Position numbers and translations under genes: made by a program. A stretch of DNA of 64,000 bases from NCBI RefSeq assembly GCF_040719375.1, contig NZ_JBFDTP010000001.1:1178001-1242000 (forward strand). The letters run 5' to 3'. Numbering within the stretch: position 1 is the stretch's first letter; each line of letters opens with the position of its first letter. Positions 43,936 through 53,154 of the stretch are shown one piece after another. A model generated the notes under the pieces. That model ran no database searches and was not told the DNA's origin. It was given only the letters and a program-made list of their open reading frames with translations. The DNA is from Clostridium sp. AN503 (lineage in GTDB: Bacteria > Bacillota > Clostridia > Lachnospirales > Lachnospiraceae).

Positions 43936-46830
43936 ATGTTAGCAATCAACATGGCAGATGTGGTAAACGTACTTAATACATGCAAACCATATCTCATCGG
44001 CTTTGCCGTGGTACTGGTTCTTGCAGTCATCGCAATGATCGCAGTGCGCGGCATGAAGAACGCAAAACGGAAACTCATAAGAGCGGAGGCGGGGATCGCG
44101 ATCCTGCTGGCTCTCATCGTCACGGTGAACATGATCTGCTGGGGCCCTATGTCCAGCCTGATCTCGCTGGCAACCGGCAATGGCACGATCTCTGAGGAGA
44201 CCTCAGGCGAGGCCACGGATCTCTGCACGGAGATCGCCGAGGAAGGAATTGTGCTTTTAAAGAATGAAGAGAGCACGCTTCCCATAGCAGGCGGGAACTT
44301 AAATGTGTTTGGCTGGGCGTCCACCAATCCCTGCTACGGCGGGACCGGTTCAGGTTCCCTGTCCGACGCGTATGAGACCGTAAGCCTGCTTCAGGGCTTA
44401 GAGCACGCGGGCTTCAGCCTGAACAAAGAGCTGTCCGACTTCTATACCACATACCGTACGGACCGTCCGGTGGTGGGGATGTGGGAGCAGGACTGGACGC
44501 TGCCGGAACCTGCAGCGGATTCTTACAGCGCGGATCTGATCAACAACGCCAAAGCATTTTCGGATACGGCCATGGTGGTGATCACCCGTGTCGGCGGTGA
44601 GGGAGCGGACCTGCCCACCGATGTAAGCCAGGTAACCTATCACAACAATTCTGAGGCTTATGCGGATTTTGAGCCAGGCGAGCACTTCCTTCAGATCAAT
44701 AAAACGGAGAGAGATATGCTGGATCTGGTGTGCGCCAATTTTGACAAGGTAGTGGTCGTGTACAATGGCGCAAATGCAATGGAGCTTGGTTTTGTAAATG
44801 AGTATGAGCAGATCAAGAGCGTGTTATGGTGTCCTGGAACCGGACAGTCCGGCTTTAATGGCCTGGGCGAGATCTTAAGCGGACAGGTAAACCCGTCCGG
44901 CAAGACCAGTGATACGTTTGTACTGGACTTGACCACGACTCCTACCGCCAATAACTTTGGCAACTTTATTTACGACAATATGGAGGAGTTCAAGGTTACC
45001 CAGACCGGATTTACCGGCAAAGAGGAGATCACCTGGCCGTCCTTTGTCAACTACGTGGAAGGTATCTATGCAGGCTACCGTTTCTATGAGACTGCGGCGG
45101 CAGAAGGCCTGATCGACTATGACAGCACGGTACTGTATCCATTTGGCTATGGGCTGTCTTACACCACATTTGAGCAGACCATGGGGGAGATTACCGAGGA
45201 TAACGGGCAGATCACCTTTGACGTGACAGTGACCAACACCGGGGATACCGACGGTAAGGACGTCATAGAAGTATATTATAATCCGCCTTATACAAACGGG
45301 GGGATCGAGAAAGCGACGGCGAACCTGATCGCGTTTGATAAGACAGACATCCTGGAGCCGGGAGCGTCCCAGACGCTGACCATCTCTTTTGCAGAGGAAG
45401 ACATGGCATCCTACGATTATCAGAATGTAAAAGGCTATGTTCTGGAAGCTGGTGATTACAGGATCAGCATCAACAGCGACTCGCACAATGTATTGGCAGA
45501 ACAGACCTTTACTGTGGATACCACTGTGGAGTATACTGGTGAAAACGGGCGTTCCAGCGATACAGCCGCAGTCACCAATGTATTTGACTATGCGGCAGGC
45601 GAGGTCACTTATCTCTCCAGGGCAGACGGATTTGCCAACTATAAAGAGGCGACCGCGGCACCGGCCAGCCTGACCATGAAAGAGGATGTTAAGGCGACCT
45701 TTATCAACAACAGCAACTATCACCTGGAGGATTACAACCTGGCGGAGGACACAATGCCCACGACCGGAGCGAAGAACTCCATACAGCTCGCAGATCTTCG
45801 GGGAGCGGAATATGATGATCCGAAGTGGGAGACCCTGCTTGACAATATGACCATCTCCGATATGGACACGGTGATCGCGCTGGGAGGCTACCAGACCGCC
45901 GCGGCAGGCAGCGTGGGGAAGGTGCAGACCATCGACTGTGACGGCCCGGCATCTATCAACAACAACTTTACCGGGACCGGTTCGATCGGATTCCCGTCGG
46001 CGGTGATGATCGCATGTACCTGGAATACGGATATTGCGGAGGCATTTGGCGAGAGCATCGGCAAGATGGCGGATGAGATGGGCGTATCCGGATGGTATGC
46101 ACCGGCTATGAATATCCACCGCAGCGCATTTGCAGGAAGAAACTTTGAGTATTATTCTGAGGACGGGCTTCTGTCCGGCAGGATTGCGGCAAATGCTGTG
46201 ACCGGCGCTGAGAAATACGGCGTATATGCTTATATCAAGCATTTTGCGCTGAATGACCAGGAGACCAACCGGTGCAGTATGCTCTGTACCTGGACCAACG
46301 AACAGGCGATCAGGGAGATCTACTTAAAGCCGTTTGAGATTGCTGTGAAAGAAGGCAAAGCCAAGGCTGTGATGTCCTCCTTCAACTACATCGGAACCAG
46401 ATGGGCAGGCGGTTCTTCGGAGCTGTGCAATACGGTGCTCCGGGATGAATGGGGCTTCCAGGGATTTGTTCTGACAGATTATTTCGGCGTCTACGGCTAT
46501 ATGAGCTCTGACCAGGCGATCCGTAACGGCACCGACGCCATGCTGGTGGCTTATGACACGGAGACCAACCATGTGAAGGATACGAAGAGCGCAACCGGTG
46601 TCCAGGCTATGCGCCAGGCATGCAAAAATGTGATGTACACTGTAGTAAACAGCCGTGCTTATGCGCCGGAGAACTTACAGACCGGACTGATGGCATGGCA
46701 GATTATGGCGATCGTGGCCGATGTCATCCTGGCAGCAGGGCTTCTGGGACTGGAAGCTGTGGCTTTGAAGCGATATAAAAAGAGAAGCGCCGGGGAAGCA
46801 TCTGTAGAGACATCTGAGCAGAACATGTAA
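43936..46830 (+). CDS. membrane-anchored GH3 glycosidase with reversed domain order
   Basis: A 964-residue glycoside hydrolase family 3 protein whose domains are permuted. Two membrane helices lie at about residues 15-80. The GH3 C-terminal domain comes next (EEGIVLLKNEESTLPI near 108), then a fibronectin-III-like domain (DVTVTNTGDTDGKDVIEVYY near 435). The catalytic barrel is last, with IDCDGPASINN near 670, GRNFEYYSEDG and the nucleophile region GFVLTDYFG near 850. A final hydrophobic helix and basic tail (KRYKKRS) end it. GGGAGGG precedes the ATG. Beta-glucosidase or xylosidase activity is likely, with the barrel probably held outside the membrane. Confidence 0.88.
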   Translation: MLAINMADVVNVLNTCKPYLIGFAVVLVLAVIAMIAVRGMKNAKRKLIRAEAGIAILLALIVTVNMICWGPMSSLISLATGNGTISEETSGEATDLCTEIAEEGIVLLKNEESTLPIAGGNLNVFGWASTNPCYGGTGSGSLSDAYETVSLLQGLEHAGFSLNKELSDFYTTYRTDRPVVGMWEQDWTLPEPAADSYSADLINNAKAFSDTAMVVITRVGGEGADLPTDVSQVTYHNNSEAYADFEPGEHFLQINKTERDMLDLVCANFDKVVVVYNGANAMELGFVNEYEQIKSVLWCPGTGQSGFNGLGEILSGQVNPSGKTSDTFVLDLTTTPTANNFGNFIYDNMEEFKVTQTGFTGKEEITWPSFVNYVEGIYAGYRFYETAAAEGLIDYDSTVLYPFGYGLSYTTFEQTMGEITEDNGQITFDVTVTNTGDTDGKDVIEVYYNPPYTNGGIEKATANLIAFDKTDILEPGASQTLTISFAEEDMASYDYQNVKGYVLEAGDYRISINSDSHNVLAEQTFTVDTTVEYTGENGRSSDTAAVTNVFDYAAGEVTYLSRADGFANYKEATAAPASLTMKEDVKATFINNSNYHLEDYNLAEDTMPTTGAKNSIQLADLRGAEYDDPKWETLLDNMTISDMDTVIALGGYQTAAAGSVGKVQTIDCDGPASINNNFTGTGSIGFPSAVMIACTWNTDIAEAFGESIGKMADEMGVSGWYAPAMNIHRSAFAGRNFEYYSEDGLLSGRIAANAVTGAEKYGVYAYIKHFALNDQETNRCSMLCTWTNEQAIREIYLKPFEIAVKEGKAKAVMSSFNYIGTRWAGGSSELCNTVLRDEWGFQGFVLTDYFGVYGYMSSDQAIRNGTDAMLVAYDTETNHVKDTKSATGVQAMRQACKNVMYTVVNSRAYAPENLQTGLMAWQIMAIVADVILAAGLLGLEAVALKRYKKRSAGEASVETSEQNM

Positions 46831-46835
46831 AAAAT

Positions 46836-46876
46836 GAATATGGCGGCCCGCCATTTTGGGGCAGGCTGCCATATTC
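46836..46876 (+). other. imperfect 17-bp hairpin between GH3 and GtrA-like genes
   Basis: GAATATGGCGGCC-type arms (46836-46852 and 46860-46876) pair with one G-U and one mismatch. It follows the first GH3 stop and lacks a T-tract, so it may stabilise the upstream message or attenuate the downstream genes. Confidence 0.4.
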
Positions 46877-46943
46877 AGTCAGGGCAGCGTCCGGCGGGTA
46901 AGAAGACTGCCGCGCTGCCTGTGGATGATAAAGGAGAGATAAC

Positions 46944-47549
46944 GTGGAAAAGACAACAGGTCTGGGTTTCTGGGGGGAGCTGAAACAGAAGCACCCTGAA
47001 ATAGCCCGGTTTATCGTATTTTTTATAATCAGCAACGGCGTGACCGTGCTGCAGATGGTCCTGATGCCGCTTATCAAGTACCTGTTTGGCTTCACGGCGC
47101 TTGTGAGCGCCAACTTCCAGGTGCTGCCCATCGGGCACAATCTGGACGGCGGCATCTACTATGTGTTTGACTATGCGGCAGGGACTATTGCCTCCGGAGG
47201 CGGAGGCGGGCTTGCATATTTCCTGGCTGTGGAGATCACACTCCTGATCGCTCAGGTGATCAACTTTTTCCTTCAGCGCAATGTGACCTTCAAGTCCAAC
47301 ACCAGCATTACCCGGGCGGCGGTATGGTATTTTATCGCATGGGTGATCATTTCTGTGGGCGCGGCAGCGCTGCAGGGGCTTTACAAGACGCCGATCTACA
47401 CATTCTTTATGAATATGATGGGGGACGGCGTGGGAATGACCGTGGCGGATATCATCACCATGCTCATCAACTGTGTCATTTCCTTCTGGGTATTTTACCC
47501 GATACTTAAGATCATTTTTAAGGAGAAGGAGGGGCAGACAGCGTCATGA
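46944..47549 (+). CDS. GtrA-like membrane protein
   Basis: A 201-residue protein with four hydrophobic helices. The segment ARFIVFFIISNGVTVLQMVL and the GtrA-type word VINFFLQRNVTFKS point to the GtrA/DPMS family, members of which are thought to flip undecaprenyl-linked sugars for glycan modification. A glycine-rich loop (SGGGGGLAYF) precedes helix three. The start is a GTG with AAGGAGAG five bases before it. It lies between two GH3 genes and overlaps the second by four bases, suggesting a joint role in handling a cell-surface or imported glycan. Confidence 0.72.
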   Translation: MEKTTGLGFWGELKQKHPEIARFIVFFIISNGVTVLQMVLMPLIKYLFGFTALVSANFQVLPIGHNLDGGIYYVFDYAAGTIASGGGGGLAYFLAVEITLLIAQVINFFLQRNVTFKSNTSITRAAVWYFIAWVIISVGAAALQGLYKTPIYTFFMNMMGDGVGMTVADIITMLINCVISFWVFYPILKIIFKEKEGQTAS

Positions 47550-50008
47550 AGCATGCAGACATTATCAAAAAAATGACCGTGGAGGAGAAAGCGGCAATCT
47601 TAAGCGGTAAAAATGAGTGGCAGAGCCGGGATATTCCCCGGCTGTCCATTCCGTCCATCTTTTGTGCGGACGGCCCTCACGGGATCCGCAAACAGGCAGG
47701 GACCGGCGATCATCTGGGGCTGAACCCTTCTCTTCCGGCGACCTGCTTCCCTACGGCGGCGACGGTCGCCGGAAGCTGGGATGAAAAACTGGCGCAGGAA
47801 GTGGGGGAGGCCCTGGGGGAGGAAGCGGCGGCTCTGGGCGTCGATGTGGTTCTCGGCCCTGGGCTGAACATCAAGCGCAGCCCGCTCTGCGGAAGGAATT
47901 TTGAGTATTTTTCGGAGGACCCTTATCTCTCCGGGAAGATGGCGGCGGCCTATGTGAAGGGGATACAAAGGAAAGGCGTCTATGCCTGCCCGAAGCATTT
48001 TGCCGTGAACAGCCAGGAGCTTCGCCGGATGGCGATGGACGCGGTAGTAGATGAGCGGACTCTCCGCGAGATCTATCTGACCGGGTTTGAGATCGCTGTG
48101 AAGGAAGGCGGGGCAGGGGCGCTGATGACCAGCTACAACCAGGTCAACGGCACCTATGCCAATGAAAATGAGCATCTTTTGAAAGACATACTCCGGGAGG
48201 ACTGGGGATTTGACGGGATCGTGATCACGGACTGGGGCGGTTCCAACGACCATGTGCGCGGCGTGGCGAACCGGTCCAACCTGGAGATGCCGACGCCCGG
48301 ACTGGATTCTGCAAGGCAGATCTTGGCGGCGCTTGAGGATGGACGTCTGACCATGGAGGAGCTGGATACCTGCGTGGATGATCTGCTGGACGCTGTCTTG
48401 ACACTGGCAGAGAGCCGTAGGAAAAGAGAGCAGGACGCGGCAGGTTTTGATGCGGAGGCCCATCATGCCCTGGCGCGCCGCGCCGCGTCGGAAAGCATTA
48501 TCCTTCTTAAAAATACAGCAGACCCGGAACCGATGCTTCCGATCAAAGAAAACTGCAAAGTTGCAGTGATCGGGGATTTCGCCATCACCCCGCGGTATCA
48601 GGGGGCGGGTTCCTCCATGGTCAATGCGGTTAAGGTGGAGACGATGGCAGAGCTGATCCGTGAATATCCGTTTGAATGTGTTGGCTGCGTATCCGGCTAC
48701 CGCCGTACCGGGGAGACGGATGAGGCCCTTGTGAAAGAGGCGCTGGATCTGGCCAGACAGGCGGAGCTTGTGATCTTCTGCTTCGGTCTGGACGAGATCA
48801 GCGAGTCGGAGGGCATGGACCGCAGCCACATGCGGATACCCCAGAATCAGATTGGGCTTTTGGAGGCTCTTGTGAAGGTGAATCCCAACATCGCAGGCGT
48901 GATCAGCGCCGGGTCCCCAGTAGAGATGCCCTGGCAGTATTGCTGTAAGGCGATCGTGCACGGCTATCTGGGCGGGGAAGCGGGCGCAGGCGCCATGCTG
49001 GATGTGCTGACCGGAAACGTGAACCCTTCCGGGCGGCTCAGTGAGACTTATCCGCTCCGTTATGAGGACACGCCGGCATTCCGGTTCTTCCCAAGCGTGG
49101 AAAGGAATTCCGAGTACCGTGAAAGCCTTTTTGTGGGCTACCGGTATTACGATACCAGCAGAGTGCGGATACAGTATCCGTTTGGCTATGGACTTTCCTA
49201 TACCACATTTTCCTACAGCGGCCTTGAGGTGACTGGGGAGGGCGTAAGTTTCACCCTTGAGAATACCGGGGACAGGGACGGCGCAGAGGTGGCCCAGTTG
49301 TATGTGGGATGCTGGGACAGCCGCGTGTTCCGTCCGGAAAAGGAGCTGAAGGGTTTTAAGAAGGTGTATTTGAAGGCAGGGGAAAAGGCACAGGTTACGA
49401 TCCCATTTGACGATAAGACCTTCCGTTACTGGAATGTGAAGACAGACCGATGGGAGACTGAGGCGGGGATTTATCAGATCCTGGTAGGCTCCTGCGTGAT
49501 GGATATCCGGCTCAGCAGCAGCATCGAGCTTAAGGGGACGGACGCCGTACTGCCTTATGACATGGAGCGGCTGCCCTCTTACCGCACCGGTTTGATCCAG
49601 AACGTAGGGAAAGAGGAATTTGAAGTCCTGCTGGGCCATCCGGTTCCGTCCGGTGAGTGGTCCGGAGAGCTGGGGATCAACGATGCGGTATGCCAGATGT
49701 ATTATGCGAAAAGCAGGCTTGCCAGGGTGATCTACAAGGTACTGACCAGGATGCTGGAAAAAAATGAAGCGAAAGGCACTCCGGATTTGAACCTCCTGTT
49801 CCAGTACAACATCCCGTTCCGCGCCATTGCCAAAATGACTGGCGGCATAGTCAGCATGGAGATGGCGTATGGCATGACCGACGTGGTCAACGGACACTTC
49901 TTCAAAGGGATGAAATGCCTGATCGGAGGGTTCTTCCGGAACAGGCGGGACAATAAAGCATACGAAAAGAAACTGCTCACTCCATCGGGATCAAAACCGA
50001 CAGAGTAA
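47546..50008 (+). CDS. GH3 beta-glucosidase-type glycosidase
   Basis: An 820-residue GH3 enzyme in the normal domain order. The barrel includes FCADGPHGIRKQ, GPGLNIKRSPLCGRNFEYFS and PKHFAVNSQE. The nucleophile Asp lies in GIVITDWGGSND near residue 229. The alpha/beta sandwich follows (ESIILLKNTADPEPMLPI near 315; acid/base region ESEGMDRSHMRIP near 428). Then comes a fibronectin-like domain (VAQLYVGCWDSRVF near 585). About 150 extra residues follow at the C-terminus. No signal peptide is seen, so it is probably cytosolic. Its last 32 bases overlap the convergent histidine kinase gene. Confidence 0.92.
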   Translation: MKHADIIKKMTVEEKAAILSGKNEWQSRDIPRLSIPSIFCADGPHGIRKQAGTGDHLGLNPSLPATCFPTAATVAGSWDEKLAQEVGEALGEEAAALGVDVVLGPGLNIKRSPLCGRNFEYFSEDPYLSGKMAAAYVKGIQRKGVYACPKHFAVNSQELRRMAMDAVVDERTLREIYLTGFEIAVKEGGAGALMTSYNQVNGTYANENEHLLKDILREDWGFDGIVITDWGGSNDHVRGVANRSNLEMPTPGLDSARQILAALEDGRLTMEELDTCVDDLLDAVLTLAESRRKREQDAAGFDAEAHHALARRAASESIILLKNTADPEPMLPIKENCKVAVIGDFAITPRYQGAGSSMVNAVKVETMAELIREYPFECVGCVSGYRRTGETDEALVKEALDLARQAELVIFCFGLDEISESEGMDRSHMRIPQNQIGLLEALVKVNPNIAGVISAGSPVEMPWQYCCKAIVHGYLGGEAGAGAMLDVLTGNVNPSGRLSETYPLRYEDTPAFRFFPSVERNSEYRESLFVGYRYYDTSRVRIQYPFGYGLSYTTFSYSGLEVTGEGVSFTLENTGDRDGAEVAQLYVGCWDSRVFRPEKELKGFKKVYLKAGEKAQVTIPFDDKTFRYWNVKTDRWETEAGIYQILVGSCVMDIRLSSSIELKGTDAVLPYDMERLPSYRTGLIQNVGKEEFEVLLGHPVPSGEWSGELGINDAVCQMYYAKSRLARVIYKVLTRMLEKNEAKGTPDLNLLFQYNIPFRAIAKMTGGIVSMEMAYGMTDVVNGHFFKGMKCLIGGFFRNRRDNKAYEKKLLTPSGSKPTE

Positions 50009-51287
50009 ACCAGTTGTCTTTAGACTGAAGGGTCATGGAGCCGCCGTACTTTTGTGCGGCGGCCTGTATGCTTTTGAGGCCGTAGCCGTGGTACTGGGTG
50101 TTGCCCTTCGTGGTGAGCGGGAGCCGGTTAGCGCCAAGCTCCAGCGGTGTTTCCGTATAGTTCTCAAACTGGATCATCAGAAACTGGTTCTTCCGGAACA
50201 TGGACAGGGTGACCAGCCGTTTCTCCGGATCTTCAAACTGGGAGACGCATTCGATCGCGTTGTCCAGGGCATTTCCGAAAATGGAGCAGATGTCCTTTAC
50301 ATGCATAAAGGATATGAGGCTGCCGTCCGCCATACAGGTGAAGTTGATCTGTTTTTGGGAGCAGTAGGTGCTCTTGGTGGTCAGGACCACATCTAAGACC
50401 CGGTTTCCGGTGTTTGTGAGGGCTTCCTGGGCGAGAATGGCCTGTTCCATCTCTTCTAAATACTGATCCCGTTTCTGAGGGTCGTCCTCGGCGCGGATCG
50501 CGATCATATAATGCTTCAGGTCATGGAACTCCCGGCGCAGAAGTTCTACATTGTCGATGGACATGCGGTACTGGTCGTACTGGCGCTGCAGCATCACGTT
50601 CATGATCTGGTTCTCGCTGCGCATCCGTAGCTCTTCCCGTTTCTCCATCTGGGTGACCAGCATGACCAGCCCTCCGAAATCCACCAGCGTGCGGACGTAG
50701 AGGATCGAGCTGGTGGCGCTGGAAAATGGCGTATCCGGCATAACAAAGCTCAAGTTACTGATGGTAAAGGCTGCAAGGGCGATCATGGCTGCGCCAAACA
50801 GCTCCTTGCCTGTGATATTTAAGCTCTCGTCCTGCGGGATATGTTCTCGTTCCAGAAACCAGTAGCCGGTGTACACGATCAGGTATATAAAGGACATGAG
50901 GGCTGCGGTCAGGGCCAGGCTCCTGAGATTAAAATGAACTACCAGCCATACGTTCAGCTGCCATTGCAGGGAAGCGGCAAATTCCGCCAGGACAAAGGCG
51001 CGGATACAGCAGAAACCGGCGTCCTGCGGGGATACGTCACAGATCATCCGGATCGATAAGTACATGCAGGCGATCGCGCCGATCATTCCCGGGATCCAGA
51101 GAACCAGCGGAGCCGCCCCGGCCATGTGCTGGTAAAAAAGGAACCATGCCAATAGCCCGGCCAGGGCCGCATACAGCTTTCCGCCGGACAGCTTCCGGCG
51201 AAGCATCATGATATAGGTCACACAGGCCGCCCACTCGGCAAAGGCCGTACATATCCTGGGGGTGTCCATCAAATCTGCTATATTCAC
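49977..51287 (-). CDS. AgrC-like sensor histidine kinase (GHKL type)
   Basis: A 436-residue kinase. Six or so N-terminal hydrophobic helices cover residues 10-220. A dimerisation helix carries the phospho-acceptor in REFHDLKHYMIAIRAED near residue 310. The N box is GNALDNAIECV and the G box HGYGLKSIQAAA, as in GHKL/HPK10 kinases such as AgrC that sense peptides. I use the GTG at 51287, which overlaps the response regulator stop in a GTGA junction and follows GGAGGGATACAGC; an ATG at 51269 is an alternative. The end overlaps the convergent GH3 gene by 32 bases. No signal-peptide (AgrD-like) gene is obvious nearby. Confidence 0.88.
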   Translation of the reverse strand: MNIADLMDTPRICTAFAEWAACVTYIMMLRRKLSGGKLYAALAGLLAWFLFYQHMAGAAPLVLWIPGMIGAIACMYLSIRMICDVSPQDAGFCCIRAFVLAEFAASLQWQLNVWLVVHFNLRSLALTAALMSFIYLIVYTGYWFLEREHIPQDESLNITGKELFGAAMIALAAFTISNLSFVMPDTPFSSATSSILYVRTLVDFGGLVMLVTQMEKREELRMRSENQIMNVMLQRQYDQYRMSIDNVELLRREFHDLKHYMIAIRAEDDPQKRDQYLEEMEQAILAQEALTNTGNRVLDVVLTTKSTYCSQKQINFTCMADGSLISFMHVKDICSIFGNALDNAIECVSQFEDPEKRLVTLSMFRKNQFLMIQFENYTETPLELGANRLPLTTKGNTQYHGYGLKSIQAAAQKYGGSMTLQSKDNWFTLSVLIPME

Positions 51288-52000
51288 CGCTGTATCCCTC
51301 CCATATAATCGGTAAATGAATCCAGAAAGCTTTTTTTGCGTGCCCGGCTGACAGCAAGTTCCGCACCGTCGGACAGGCGTACCATATTCGGCATCAGAGC
51401 CATAACGTGCTGCAGGTTGACCAGGTAGGCGTTGTGGCATTTGGCAAAGCCCTGGGATAAAAGCAGTTCCTCCATGCGTTTTAATGGTCCGGCTGTGCGG
51501 TAGCTGCCCCGTTCGCAGTGAACCAGGATGTCGTGCTTCTGGCTCTCGATGTAGGTGATCTGACTGGTATCCAGCTTAAGCTGGCAGCCATCCACTTCCA
51601 GGGTGAGATAGGTTTTGCTCTGCTTTTTCTGGACCAGCCGCGAGGCCTTGTTCATAATCTGTGAAAAGGCAAGGTAGGGAACCGGTTTTAGTACATAACC
51701 CAGGGCGTCAACCGTATATCCCTGGACTGCAAACTGAACCGTGGAGGTGATGAAGATGAAGATCACGTCCTCATCCAGAGCGCGGATCTTCTCGGCAGTG
51801 CGCATCCCGTCCAGATGCTTCATCTGGATATCCAACAGGATGATGTCATACTCCGCCTTGTAGTCAGAGATGATGTCCAGCCCGTCAAAAAAGCCGGATA
51901 TCTGAAAATGGGCGGAGGTTTCCTTCTCATAGCGGCTTAAGTAGTTTCTCAGAATCTGCATGTCATTGTTGTCATCCTCGACAATCGCAATCCGGATCAT
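51284..52000 (-). CDS. LytTR-family response regulator (AgrA-like)
   Basis: A 238-residue response regulator. The receiver domain covers residues 1-120, with the acidic pocket IVEDDNND, the phospho-acceptor Asp in YDIILLDIQMKHLDGM, and the switch region FIFITSTVQFAVQGY. A LytTR DNA-binding domain follows (ITYIESQKHDILVHCERGSY, FAKCHNAYLVNLQHV). I chose the ATG at 52000, six bases after GGGAGGGA; the ATG at 52006 touches that site. It is co-transcribed with the kinase. It probably regulates its own locus or the neighbouring GH3 genes. Confidence 0.9.
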   Translation of the reverse strand: MIRIAIVEDDNNDMQILRNYLSRYEKETSAHFQISGFFDGLDIISDYKAEYDIILLDIQMKHLDGMRTAEKIRALDEDVIFIFITSTVQFAVQGYTVDALGYVLKPVPYLAFSQIMNKASRLVQKKQSKTYLTLEVDGCQLKLDTSQITYIESQKHDILVHCERGSYRTAGPLKRMEELLLSQGFAKCHNAYLVNLQHVMALMPNMVRLSDGAELAVSRARKKSFLDSFTDYMGGIQR

Positions 52001-52034
52001 GATCATTCCCTCCCTGAAAATACTTCGATAATTT

Positions 52035-52063
52035 ATTATAAAGGATTGGCAAAAAAAGAACAA
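52035..52063 (-). promoter_or_regulatory. promoter of the two-component operon
   Basis: On the minus strand TTGTTC (52063-52058) and TATAAT (52040-52035) are 17 bases apart. It lies 35-63 bases before the response regulator start, in the 142-base divergent gap. Confidence 0.55.
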
Positions 52064-52142
52064 GTCTTAAGCATAATTCTCAAGTACCCCTCATAATATA
52101 TAAGTAAGTTACATTATCAATGAAAACATAAGGAGAGAAAAA

Positions 52143-52820
52143 ATGGACGAGACACATTATTCCATATCGGAGGCCGGCAAGCTGGTCGGGGTGGAAGCCC
52201 ATGTACTCCGGTATTGGGAGGACGAGCTTCAGCTTGAAATACCACGCAATGGAAAAGACCACCGTTATTATACGGAATTACATATCAAACTGCTAAAAAA
52301 GGTAAAAGAACTGAAAGAGAAGGGGTATCAGCTCAAAGCGATCGAGCAGGTGCTTAAGAAAATGCTGGACGGGGACGAGATCTCCGACCCGGATGAGGTG
52401 CTGGAGCAAAATGCAGTGAATATCTTAAAAGAAGGAAGCGCGGAGGACGAGATGGACGGGGAAGGGAAACTTAGAATGGTACAGAAAAGGGAAAGTACGG
52501 AGGTGATCTCCCAGCAGGAGAAAATGGAACAGTTCCAGCAGTTGATGAACCATATCATCGGCAATGCGATCGGACAGGCCATGGAGCAGAACAACGAGGC
52601 GCTTAGCGACGAGATCAGCCGGCAGGTCAACGACCGGATGGTGCAGGAGCTGGAATATATGATGCGGATCAATGATGAGCGGGAGGAAGAACGGTTTAAA
52701 ATGCTGGATGAGACCCTCCGCAGCTATCAGAAGGAGAGCAAAGGAAAGGCCGAGGCAGCGGCTACCAAGCTTCCGTTTTTCAAGAAAAAGAAGTTCGGGC
52801 GGAGCGGGAAGAAACTGTGA
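52143..52820 (+). CDS. MerR-like helix-turn-helix regulator with coiled coil
   Basis: A 225-residue protein. Residues 4-70 form a MerR-type winged helix (YSISEAGKLVGVEAHVLRYWEDELQLEIPR, then HRYYTELHIKLLKKVKELKEKGY). The rest is highly charged and helical, with long heptad-like stretches (EKMEQFQQLMNHIIG and RQVNDRMVQELEYMMR), suggesting a coiled-coil dimer. The C-terminus is basic (FKKKKFGRSGKK). No effector pocket is recognisable. AAGGAG lies just before the ATG. It is divergent from the two-component operon. Similar RacA- or YfmP-like proteins exist, but I cannot assign a role. Confidence 0.8.
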   Translation: MDETHYSISEAGKLVGVEAHVLRYWEDELQLEIPRNGKDHRYYTELHIKLLKKVKELKEKGYQLKAIEQVLKKMLDGDEISDPDEVLEQNAVNILKEGSAEDEMDGEGKLRMVQKRESTEVISQQEKMEQFQQLMNHIIGNAIGQAMEQNNEALSDEISRQVNDRMVQELEYMMRINDEREEERFKMLDETLRSYQKESKGKAEAAATKLPFFKKKKFGRSGKKL

Positions 52821-52845
52821 TTGCATCCGGTTGGCGCTGAATGGG

Positions 52846-52901
52846 ACAGGACCTGGGCGAGGCAAACGAATATGGTCTGTTGGAGCCTGGTCCTGTTTTT
52901 T
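52846..52901 (+). terminator. terminator after the MerR-like gene
   Basis: ACAGGACC (52846-52853) pairs with GGTCCTGT (52889-52896), with weaker inner pairing, then TTTTTT. The remaining gap to 53154 is AT-rich; apart from the palindrome at 53095 I see only a small GATTGC/GCAATC inverted repeat near 52984. Confidence 0.7.
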
Positions 52902-53094
52902 ACGTATAGAATTTGAAACTGGATATTGAAATATGCGATGGATTTTCTGCTTTGATGATGTTATAATCTTTTTATATAGAGTTCGATTGCAGTCAGCAAT
53001 CAGTATTCTTTGGGATTTCCGCTAGATGGCGGTAGTTCCAGTCAGAAACAGGTCAATGTCGTTTTAGACAAATTTTCAATGAAGTGTGCGGCGA

Positions 53095-53127
53095 AGCTTT
53101 GAGGTCGCAATTTGCGACCTCAAAGCT
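53095..53127. promoter_or_regulatory. perfect 33-base palindrome upstream of the ORF6N gene
   Basis: Arms 53095-53110 and 53112-53127 (AGCTTTGAGGTCGCAA and its inverse) are exact complements around a single T. It ends 27 bases before the ORF6N start and has no T-tract. It could be an operator, an RNA hairpin limiting translation, or a terminator for read-through. Confidence 0.6.
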
Positions 53128-53154
53128 ATTTGAAAGAAAAATGAGGGATATTAT

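Noticed and set aside
44875..46242. A 455-codon minus-strand frame opposite the first GH3 gene
   Set aside because: Shadow frame over a gene with clear catalytic motifs; no domain of its own.
47600..49897. A 765-codon minus-strand frame opposite the second GH3 gene
   Set aside because: GH3 motifs on the plus strand are unmistakable. The antisense frame has no start signal and a composition typical of a reverse-strand shadow in GC-rich coding DNA.
52069..52097. ATTCTCAA word upstream of the MerR-like gene, resembling the activator repeats
   Set aside because: Only a single half-site, with no TGAGAA partner and no -24/-12 promoter nearby, so a match by chance is more likely.
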